Source: an uncultured Succinatimonas sp.
Lineage (GTDB): Bacteria > Pseudomonadota > Gammaproteobacteria > Enterobacterales > Succinivibrionaceae
Length of the DNA: 8,615 nt
Assembly (NCBI GenBank): GCA_937896115.1
Contig: CALBLB010000212.1
Coordinates: 1 to 8,615 of the forward strand
Reading direction: 5' to 3'
Of this stretch, positions 1 to 5,080 are shown one piece after another (within the stretch, counting starts at the first letter, position 1; every line of letters begins with the position of its first letter). The position numbers and the translations under genes are program-made. A model generated the notes under the pieces. The model was not told the DNA's origin, made no database searches, and worked only from the letters and a program-made list of their open reading frames with translations.

Positions 1-11
1 CAAAATTTCAT
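1..11 (-). CDS. flgH: probable start of flgH (L-ring lipoprotein), cut by window edge
   Basis: Directly after the flgG stop codon (TAA at 14-12) an ATG follows without a spacer, at 11-9, and reads Met-Lys-Phe before the window ends. In related loci flgH, encoding the outer-membrane L-ring lipoprotein, follows flgG, and its signal peptide commonly begins Met-Lys. Only three codons are visible, so the assignment rests on gene order and the abutting start codon. No clear Shine-Dalgarno sequence is seen in the last flgG codons, which would imply translational coupling if the call is right. Confidence 0.3.
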
Positions 12-797
12 TTATACCGACTGGATGAGCGAACCCATCATATTATCTACAGTAGTCAGCACCTTTGAATTCATCTCATATACACGCTGAGCCGTAATAA
101 GATTTACTAATTCCTCAGTTACTTTGACATTGGATGTTTCAAGCATGCTTTGACGTATCGAACCCATACCGTCCTGACCGCCTATACCCTGTTGAGGAGC
201 ACCTGATGCGGTAGTTTCCAAAAATAAGTTGTCACCTATAGGTTCAAGTCCCGAAGGATTGATAAAGTCGGTAACCGTGATTTGTCCCAAATCTTGCGAT
301 ACGCTTGAATTTCCGATAGCTACACTTACCTGACCGTCACGTCCTACAGTCAATGAAGTCGCATTTTCCGGAACCTGCATCTGCGGGAGCAAAGGAAAAC
401 CGTCGGAATTGACTATGGTTCCTTCTTCATTTTTGGTGAACTGACCGTTACGAGTATAAGCAGTAGTTCCGTCCGGCAACTGGATCTCAAAAAAACCGCG
501 TCCTTGGATCATCAGATCAAAACTGTTATCGGTAGTTTCCACATCTCCTTGGCCGAATTGCTTCTGCGTAGCCACCACCTTGGCTCCTGCACCTATCATG
601 AGTCCTTCAGGAAGGTACCCGTCAGCGCTGGAACGACCGCCGGGCTGATTTATCTTCTGATAAAGGAGATCTTCAAAAATAGCCCTGCTCTTTTTGAATC
701 CTACTGTCGATGCGTTGGCAAGATTATTTGAAGTGACCGAAATATTGGTCTGCTGTGCATCAAGTCCTGTTTTACTAATCCATAATGCCGGGATCAT
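12..797 (-). CDS. flgG: flagellar distal rod protein FlgG
   Basis: FlgG forms the distal rod of the flagellar axial structure, exported by the flagellar type III system and assembled in the periplasm between proximal rod and hook. The 261-residue product matches the usual length (about 260). It opens with MIPALWISKTGLDAQQTN, the classic FlgG N-terminus, then the rod/hook motif NNLANASTVGFKK (residues 24-36), FEDLLYQ (41-47), the GFF/LPDG/AYTRNG core (about 101-118) and the C-terminal LETSNVKVTEELVNLI helix (219-234). ATG at 797 is preferred over GTG at 800: AGGAGA lies 7 bases upstream of the ATG, and family members begin Met-Ile. It starts 10 bases after the flgF stop and is surely cotranscribed with flgF. 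The identification is firm. Confidence 0.97.
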   Translation of the reverse strand: MIPALWISKTGLDAQQTNISVTSNNLANASTVGFKKSRAIFEDLLYQKINQPGGRSSADGYLPEGLMIGAGAKVVATQKQFGQGDVETTDNSFDLMIQGRGFFEIQLPDGTTAYTRNGQFTKNEEGTIVNSDGFPLLPQMQVPENATSLTVGRDGQVSVAIGNSSVSQDLGQITVTDFINPSGLEPIGDNLFLETTASGAPQQGIGGQDGMGSIRQSMLETSNVKVTEELVNLITAQRVYEMNSKVLTTVDNMMGSLIQSV

Positions 798-807
798 CAC
801 TGTTCTC

Positions 808-1557
808 CTATTGATAACTTAACAGGCGATCCTGCGCCTGATCCATCTGATTGGCTTCGTCTATAAGTTTTACCGTAGTGTCATACTGACGCTGGATCCG
901 TATTAGCGAGGTAAGCTCCTCTACCGGATTGACGTTTGATGCCTCCAGCATGCCGCTGCGTACCTTTACACTCTCATCTTGTGCAAGAGACGTACCATCT
1001 CTTTGTCTGAATAAACCGTCATAGCCTTTTTCTATGTTTTTATAATCGTCGCTTTTAACCAGTTTGATACGTTGATAGTTTTCGATAACATTGCTGTCTG
1101 CTCCCTGCGGACGACCTGAAATGACTCCGTCGTCGCTGATATGAACAGCTTCCAAAAGCGGAGGCAAAATAATTTGAGAGCCGTTTTCATCTAAAACATC
1201 AAGCCCGCTTTGAGTTCTTAGCACTCCGTCTGCGCCTATCATGAAAGAGCCCATGCGGGTATAAGCTTCGTTACCGTCGCTGTCATTCACGGCAATAAAT
1301 CCGTCTCCTTGCAAGGCTACATCCAAATCCCTGTCGGTAGTTTCCATATCACCGCCGCTCATGTTGTACCCGGGACGTTCGTCCATGGCAAAAGCTCTTG
1401 AAGGATAAGCATCGGCAAATACGCTCATAGAACGGGAATTTTCAAAATCGGCTTTAAACCCGGTGGTATTGGCATTGGCCAAATTATTGCTGCGTACGGC
1501 CAGGCTGTGGAAATTTTCTTTAGCCCCCGACATTGCCACCCACAAAAGTTTATCCAT
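808..1557 (-). CDS. flgF: flagellar proximal rod protein FlgF
   Basis: FlgF is a proximal rod subunit. The product has 249 residues (about 250 is typical). It has the N-terminal motif NNLANANTTGFKA (residues 24-36), the core LDVALQGDGF (78-87), AYTRMGSF (98-105) and the C-terminal SGMLEASNVNPVEEL segment (201-215) that pairs with the N-terminal helix in assembled rods. It is too short for a hook protein FlgE (about 400 residues or more), and MDKLLWVAM is the FlgF-type start. GGAGG lies 4 bases before the ATG. Unlike in most relatives it does not follow flgE: 229 noncoding bases separate it from flgD, and a good sigma-54 promoter sits 43-57 bases upstream of its start codon. It therefore appears to head a flgF-flgG transcription unit. 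Confidence 0.97.
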   Translation of the reverse strand: MDKLLWVAMSGAKENFHSLAVRSNNLANANTTGFKADFENSRSMSVFADAYPSRAFAMDERPGYNMSGGDMETTDRDLDVALQGDGFIAVNDSDGNEAYTRMGSFMIGADGVLRTQSGLDVLDENGSQIILPPLLEAVHISDDGVISGRPQGADSNVIENYQRIKLVKSDDYKNIEKGYDGLFRQRDGTSLAQDESVKVRSGMLEASNVNPVEELTSLIRIQRQYDTTVKLIDEANQMDQAQDRLLSYQ

Positions 1558-1599
1558 GCTTCCTCCGCAACGTAATGCGACTCTTCAGAGAAGTTAGAA

Positions 1600-1614
1600 G
1601 CAATATACATGCCA
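1600..1614 (-). promoter_or_regulatory. sigma-54 (-24/-12) promoter for flgF-flgG
   Basis: On the minus strand the sequence reads TGGCATG-TATA-TTGCT, against the RpoN consensus TGGCACG-N4-TTGCW: the GG and GC dinucleotides are correctly spaced by 10 and only one element base differs. The predicted start is near 1588, giving a leader of about 31 bases with the flgF Shine-Dalgarno site inside it. Middle and late flagellar genes of polar-flagellated gammaproteobacteria are known to use sigma-54 with an NtrC-type activator. No start site has been mapped here. Confidence 0.75.
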
Positions 1615-1618
1615 TACA

Positions 1619-1634
1619 TTCAAATATATTTGAA
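1619..1634. repeat. perfect 16-base palindrome upstream of the flgF promoter
   Basis: TTCAAATATATTTGAA equals its own reverse complement. Its near edge lies 4 bases upstream of the -24 element of the flgF sigma-54 promoter. It may be an operator for a dimeric regulator, or an intrinsically bent or meltable AT-rich segment. No regulator can be named from the sequence. Confidence 0.6.
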
Positions 1635-1677
1635 CATACTGATGTTACAAAGAATTTTTTTAAGGCAGGTGCAGAAG

Positions 1678-1693
1678 CGTCGGTTATTCGACG
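1678..1693. repeat. GC dyad upstream of the flgF promoter, possible enhancer
   Basis: CGTCG-GTTATT-CGACG is a 5-base inverted repeat with a 6-base spacer. It lies about 90-105 bases upstream of the predicted flgF start, a usual place for enhancers of sigma-54 activators. The analogous dyad of flgD lies at nearly the same distance. A regulatory role is inference from position. Confidence 0.35.
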
Positions 1694-1718
1694 GAACTAC
1701 CCGAAGGATACGAGAGAA

Positions 1719-1769
1719 TATGAAAAATATGGCATTTGATTCATCTTCTTACCTGCCACATTTTTCATA
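1719..1769 (-). repeat. 15-base inverted repeat (stable hairpin) downstream of flgD
   Basis: TATGAAAAATATGGC (1719-1733) is complementary to GCCACATTTTTCATA (1755-1769) except at one position. In minus-strand RNA that position is a G-U pair, so the hairpin is continuous there but interrupted in plus-strand RNA. The loop is 21 bases. It begins 18 bases after the flgD stop, just after a T-rich run (1771-1776). It may stabilise or mark the 3' end of flgD mRNA; it lacks the T tail of a standard terminator. Confidence 0.55.
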
Positions 1770-1786
1770 CTTAAAAAAGCCCCAGG

Positions 1787-2479
1787 TTACATGGCGATTT
1801 CGCTTACATCAGACAATTTCACATCTCCGTACCCTACGAGATTTAATATAGTCTCGGACGACGTTTTACCCAATGTTACACTTCCCACCGTTGCATAAGT
1901 TGAAACCGGCAACGACACTGCCTTACCGTCTCTGGTAGCCTGAGCATTGATGGTGTATACACCTGCTGGCAACTTATTGCCGTCAGCATCCGTTCCGTCC
2001 CAAGAGAAATCCATAGAGCCGGATCCTGAATTGGCCGTATAACTGCCGACCACACTGCCGTTGGCATCGGTAATGGTGATCTTCAAATTATCAGCACCGT
2101 CACCGGCATTGATCTTGGCGGTCATGGCATTGCTACCGTCGAAAAATCCCGAACTCTGATCCGTCAATACTGAACGTCCCACTAAACTTGAGGCTGAAAG
2201 GGCCGAACTTGAGGAAATTGCACTTACCACATTATCCATGCCGCTGGTAATGGTATTGAGATTTTGTACTACCGAAAGTTGAGACATGGTATTGACCATT
2301 TGAGTATTGTCCATAGGAGAGGTGGGATCCTGGTTGGACAGCTGTGTAGTCAGAAGTTTTAAAAAATCTTCCTGATCAAGACTCTGACTGTTACTGGATT
2401 TTTTAGATGCCTCTTGCTGAGCTGCAATATAGGATGCTGTTTTCCCTATGGCACTGTAATCAAAACTTGAATCCGACAT
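1787..2479 (-). CDS. flgD: flagellar hook assembly scaffold FlgD
   Basis: FlgD caps the growing hook and directs polymerisation of FlgE subunits; it is removed when the hook is finished. The 230 residues match the usual length. The conserved N-terminal export/cap region includes LLTTQLSNQDPTSPMDN (residues 42-58), followed by a Ser-rich linker (about 79-100), then the tudor/Ig-like region with FSWDGTDADGN (158-168) and PAGVYTINA (171-179). AGGAGG ends 8 bases before the ATG at 2479. The gene has its own upstream region of 228 bases, with a terminator and a sigma-54 promoter separating it from flgC. The partner it should cap, FlgE, is not encoded next to it, although the presence of flgD implies a hook gene elsewhere. 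Confidence 0.96.
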   Translation of the reverse strand: MSDSSFDYSAIGKTASYIAAQQEASKKSSNSQSLDQEDFLKLLTTQLSNQDPTSPMDNTQMVNTMSQLSVVQNLNTITSGMDNVVSAISSSSALSASSLVGRSVLTDQSSGFFDGSNAMTAKINAGDGADNLKITITDANGSVVGSYTANSGSGSMDFSWDGTDADGNKLPAGVYTINAQATRDGKAVSLPVSTYATVGSVTLGKTSSETILNLVGYGDVKLSDVSEIAM

Positions 2480-2498
2480 GAGGTTTCCCCTCCTTCAC

Positions 2499-2515
2499 AC
2501 GGCAAGATCTGCCGC
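2499..2515. repeat. GC dyad in the flgD leader, possible enhancer or leader hairpin
   Basis: ACGGCAAGATCTGCCGC contains the perfect dyad CGGCA-AGATC-TGCCG (2500-2514). It is the same length as, and identical at 13 of 17 positions to, the dyad at 2621-2637 on the other side of the flgD promoter. It lies about 15-31 bases downstream of the predicted transcription start, upstream of the ribosome binding site. It could be a DNA site for an NtrC-type activator such as FlrC/FleR, or act as an RNA hairpin. Confidence 0.45.
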
Positions 2516-2541
2516 TGATGTTTTTACATGCATTAGTTAAT

Positions 2542-2556
2542 ACAAAGATCGTGCCA
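2542..2556 (-). promoter_or_regulatory. sigma-54 (-24/-12) promoter for flgD
   Basis: The minus strand reads TTGGCACG-ATC-TTTGTA: the -24 element TGGCACG is a perfect consensus match and the -12 element is TTGT instead of TTGC, at the correct spacing. The predicted start is near 2530, about 50 bases before the flgD start codon. A terminator lies 93-120 bases upstream of the -24 element, which supports an independent flgD transcript. Confidence 0.75.
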
Positions 2557-2620
2557 AATATACTTTAGTATTTAATTGTATGATTTTTAAAACAAATACA
2601 AATAGAACCACTGCGTTTAT

Positions 2621-2637
2621 ACGGCGAAGTTTGCCGC
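2621..2637. repeat. GC dyad upstream of the flgD promoter, possible enhancer
   Basis: ACGGCGAAGTTTGCCGC forms CGGC-GAAGTTT-GCCG and resembles the leader dyad at 2499-2515. Its distance from the predicted flgD start is about 91-107 bases. It is followed at once by a tandem heptamer, CCGCATA twice (2634-2647). Enhancer function is inferred from pairing, sequence similarity and position. Confidence 0.4.
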
Positions 2638-2648
2638 ATACCGCATAC

Positions 2649-2676
2649 AAAAAAATCGCCTGAATGCGATCTTTTT
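2649..2676 (-). terminator. rho-independent terminator after flgC
   Basis: On the minus strand a GATCGC stem pairs with GCGAT across the loop ATTCAG and runs into seven T residues. The other strand also ends in TTTTT, so the element can act in both directions. The core stem is short (5 GC-containing pairs, extended by A-T pairs across a one-base bulge). It lies 32 bases after the flgC stop and, with the sigma-54 promoter that follows, separates flgB-flgC from flgD. Confidence 0.65.
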
Positions 2677-2707
2677 AAATATATACCTGAAGATGACGCT
2701 CAAAACA

Positions 2708-3169
2708 TTAACTGCTTTGCCCTAATCTTAATGTAGCCTGCAGCATACTCTTGGCATTAGATGCCACCTGTACTGCTGTTTGGTAATTGCGACTGGCACT
2801 GATCATGTCGGTCATCTCCTCAACAGGATTGACATTAGGACGATAAATATATCCTTCGCTGTCGGCAAGAGGATGGTTAGGATTGTACTCGCGTATGGCC
2901 GGGGCATCTGATTCGACTATGCCTTTTAAAGCTACACCTATACCGTAAGGCTCACCGCTTTTAGGATCAACTGCTTCTCCGGTTTCCTGATTTAAACGCA
3001 TTGCCTCATCCATAGCTGCGGCAAACAGCGGACGACGTGCCTTATAAACGGTATCGATACTTGAACTTACCGCTTCGGCATTGGCAAGATTTGAGGCTGT
3101 GGCATTCAAACGCACCGATTCGGCGTTCATTGCCGTACCGGCGATATCTAATATTCTAAATACGCTCAT
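2708..3169 (-). CDS. flgC: flagellar proximal rod protein FlgC
   Basis: FlgC is a proximal rod subunit. The sequence shows IFDIAG-type FRILDIAGTAM at the start, SNLANAE (residues 26-32), the NPLADSEGYIYRPNVNPVEEM block (about 99-119) and the C-terminal MISASRNYQ (122-130) and ATLRLGQ (145-151). The 153 residues exceed the common 134-140; the extra length is a Glu/Met-rich insertion around residues 50-76, between the N-terminal motif and the core. AGGAGG ends 5 bases before the ATG. It starts 17 bases after the flgB stop, so the two are cotranscribed. The call is secure. Confidence 0.96.
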   Translation of the reverse strand: MSVFRILDIAGTAMNAESVRLNATASNLANAEAVSSSIDTVYKARRPLFAAAMDEAMRLNQETGEAVDPKSGEPYGIGVALKGIVESDAPAIREYNPNHPLADSEGYIYRPNVNPVEEMTDMISASRNYQTAVQVASNAKSMLQATLRLGQSS

Positions 3170-3186
3170 AACATCCTCCTGCCAGT

Positions 3187-3618
3187 TTAACTATTGGATT
3201 TCAAAGCCGACATCAATTTGGTAATGCGTGAATTTAAAAAAGTAAGCGAAGCCTGATATTCAAGCGAATTTTGCATATAGTTCATGCGCTCGGTATTTGT
3301 TTCAACGGTATTGCCATTGCCGGTATCGGCCTGATACGGATTGCGATATTTAAGAGTAAGCTCAGGATCATCATCCAGCGCATTTATATCAAGATGTCTG
3401 CTGTCGGTTTTTATCATAGGCACTGCAACATCTGAAGTTTTTTGTATCATTGAACGACCGGTTTCCTGAGATAAAGCTTGCGAAAAATCCAGATCACGAG
3501 CCTTATATCCTGGGGTTTCGGCATTGGCAAGATTACCGGCCAAAACTTCAGCACGTTTATTACGTACTCCAATGGTGTATTGGTGTATTCCAAAGACTTT
3601 GTCAAAAGATACCGACAT
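3187..3618 (-). CDS. flgB: flagellar proximal rod protein FlgB
   Basis: FlgB lies at the base of the rod, next to the MS-ring/FliE junction. From ATG at 3618 the product has 143 residues (138 or so is usual) and contains NLANAETPGYKARDLDF (29-45), YRNPYQADTGNGNTVE (91-106) and a long C-terminal helix. The open frame extends upstream to a TTG at 3639, but ATG 3618 is chosen: it gives the family start MSVSFDKVFG, has GGAG 5 bases upstream, and lies downstream of the predicted sigma-54 start site. It heads a flgB-flgC unit; cheR ends 75 bases upstream with a terminator between. Confidence 0.96.
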   Translation of the reverse strand: MSVSFDKVFGIHQYTIGVRNKRAEVLAGNLANAETPGYKARDLDFSQALSQETGRSMIQKTSDVAVPMIKTDSRHLDINALDDDPELTLKYRNPYQADTGNGNTVETNTERMNYMQNSLEYQASLTFLNSRITKLMSALKSNS

Positions 3619-3637
3619 AGAAGCTCCGCGCGACGTC

Positions 3638-3674
3638 AAAAAAAATGCTCCCGCCGCTTTACAGTTGCAGGAGC
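3638..3674 (-). terminator. rho-independent terminator after cheR
   Basis: The minus strand reads GCTCCTGC, a 12-base loop, then GCGGGAGC, followed by A and eight T residues. The stem has 8 pairs, one of them T-G. It starts 19 bases after the cheR stop codon and should end the cheV-cheR transcript. Its first arm shares bases with the -12 element of the flgB promoter. Confidence 0.85.
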
Positions 3675-3687
3675 AATTTATATGCCA
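3673..3687 (-). promoter_or_regulatory. sigma-54 (-24/-12) promoter for flgB-flgC
   Basis: The minus strand reads TGGCATA-TAAA-TTGCT between cheR and flgB, with GG and GC correctly spaced and the -12 element perfect. The predicted start is near 3661, about 43 bases before the flgB ATG and inside the loop (3655-3666) of the cheR terminator. The new transcript therefore lacks the first terminator arm and should not be terminated there. Confidence 0.75.
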
Positions 3688-3693
3688 TTATTT

Positions 3694-4986
3694 TTAAGAT
3701 CGCAGTTTGTAAATGATCCCGGGATGACAACGTATCATTTCAAACTTGTCATCTATGCCGGCTACGGTCTCGGTAGCCCCTAAAATTAAATATCCTCCGG
3801 GGTTTAAGCAATAGAGGAATTTCTTTAAGATTTGACGTTTTACCTCATTGTTGAAATATATGAGGACATTGCGGCAGAAAATCACGTCAAAACGGCCCAT
3901 AAGTGCAAATGATCCTAAGAGATTCAAAGGACGAAATTCCACCATACGAGAAACTCTCGGATCTATACGCATCAGATTGGGATTGTGAGTAGGCTTAAAA
4001 AATTTGGCACGACGCTCCGCCGTCAGTCCGCGTGACAGCGCATGGGCATCGTACAAACCTTCACGACAACGTTGCAACATCTCAGCAGAAAGATCAGTGC
4101 CTATAATCTTTACTAAAGAAGGATCTACATGAACCATCCTGCCCATCATTTCCAAAATGGTAATGGCAATTGAAAAAGGTTCCTGCCCAGAAGAGCATGC
4201 GGCAGACCAAATACGCACTTCCCTGTCGGTACCGCGCATTACCAGATCAGGAATGATCACATTCTGCAATGCAAGATAGGGGTAAGTATCACGAAACCAC
4301 AAGGTCTCGTTAGTGGTCATGGCATCGATAACTTCTTCGGTAAGGGATCGATCAGTCTCGTCCATGCAACGAGTCACCAAGGTATCCACACTGTCACAGT
4401 GAAAACGGCTGAGCAAAGGAGATAATCTTGAAGAAACAAGATACTGCTTGCCGTCTGCCAATACTATGCCGCTTTTTTCCTGCAAATAAACGGTAAAGCG
4501 TCTGAATACCATATCACTTACATGACTTTCGGTAAAAGAAGGACGTTTTACCTGCGGAACCACATCAGGATTGCGAGGAAAATTTGCCCGTGACGACGCC
4601 TGACGAACCAGCTCATCCACCGGACGGCCTATATTACGCAATCTGTCGGTAATGCCAGGGCGTACAGCAGATGAAAAAAGCTTGGGACCGGCATTATCAG
4701 CAACATTACGCGATGCAAGACGCTCAGCTTGTTTTTTCTCTGCAGCTGCCTGCAATCTAGCACGTGCTGCCTGAACTCTTTCCTCAAAACTTTGAGCCTT
4801 AGGCGAAGCAGTCACTTCATGCTCTGTGCTCCTCGCCGCGATGGATGCATCGGCACGGGTACCGCGAGCTAAAGCTCCGACTCTTTTCTCTCTGCTGTCC
4901 TTCAAAGGATCCGACAGTTTTGACTGTACGGGCTTTACCGCAAAATTTTCCTCTTTTGGTTTTTTCTTGCGTCCGAAAAAAAACAT
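3694..4986 (-). CDS. cheR: chemotaxis protein methyltransferase CheR with N-terminal extension
   Basis: CheR transfers methyl groups from S-adenosylmethionine to glutamates of chemoreceptors, resetting sensitivity during adaptation. The C-terminal part (about 155-430) is a complete CheR: FRRFTVYLQEKSGI and QYLVSSRL (N-terminal helical domain), TTNETLWFRD (224-233), the SAM-binding WSAACSSGQEPFSIAI (260-275), IIGTDLS (294-300), FCRNVLIYF (370-378) and GYLILGATE (398-406). Normal CheR is about 270-290 residues; this one has 430 because of about 150 extra basic, low-complexity N-terminal residues, starting MFFFGRKKKPKEE and including an Ala/Glu/Arg-rich probable coiled coil (about 66-92). The start at 4986 has only a weak GGGG site 8 bases upstream; internal Met159 would give a standard-length protein, but no good ribosome site was noted there. 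It lies 94 bases downstream of cheV. Confidence 0.93.
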   Translation of the reverse strand: MFFFGRKKKPKEENFAVKPVQSKLSDPLKDSREKRVGALARGTRADASIAARSTEHEVTASPKAQSFEERVQAARARLQAAAEKKQAERLASRNVADNAGPKLFSSAVRPGITDRLRNIGRPVDELVRQASSRANFPRNPDVVPQVKRPSFTESHVSDMVFRRFTVYLQEKSGIVLADGKQYLVSSRLSPLLSRFHCDSVDTLVTRCMDETDRSLTEEVIDAMTTNETLWFRDTYPYLALQNVIIPDLVMRGTDREVRIWSAACSSGQEPFSIAITILEMMGRMVHVDPSLVKIIGTDLSAEMLQRCREGLYDAHALSRGLTAERRAKFFKPTHNPNLMRIDPRVSRMVEFRPLNLLGSFALMGRFDVIFCRNVLIYFNNEVKRQILKKFLYCLNPGGYLILGATETVAGIDDKFEMIRCHPGIIYKLRS

Positions 4987-5080
4987 GTACGGTCCCCGCT
5001 AAAGCCAAATTATCTGCATTGTAAACGTTTTTTACATCCTGCTTTGCATTATTTTGGGTATTTTTTTTTCAAAAACAAAG

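Larger units (their letters stand above)
1558..1786. other. 229-base noncoding interval where flgE would be expected
   Basis: In related flg operons flgE, the hook gene, lies between flgD and flgF. Here there is no reading frame of that kind and no recognisable flgE fragment; short open frames crossing the interval do not resemble hook, rod or other flagellar proteins. On the minus strand it holds a weak T-rich run after flgD (near 1776-1771), a long hairpin (1719-1769), a GC dyad (1678-1693), a perfect 16-base palindrome (1619-1634) and the flgF sigma-54 promoter. It reads as a developed regulatory interval rather than a fresh deletion scar. Confidence 0.7.

Noticed and set aside
1743..1758. 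TGGCAGG on the minus strand as another sigma-54 promoter
   Set aside because: The -24 half is fair, but the -12 position reads AAGA instead of TTGC, and the sequence is part of the long hairpin.
1533..1851. Plus-strand open frames across the flgD-flgF gap
   Set aside because: They overlap the flgF and flgD ends, resemble no known family, lack good ribosome sites and cover the promoter and inverted repeats of the interval.
2634..2648. Tandem CCGCATA repeat as part of a repeat array
   Set aside because: Only two copies exist and no further units or spacers are found; it is noted only as part of the flgD upstream region.
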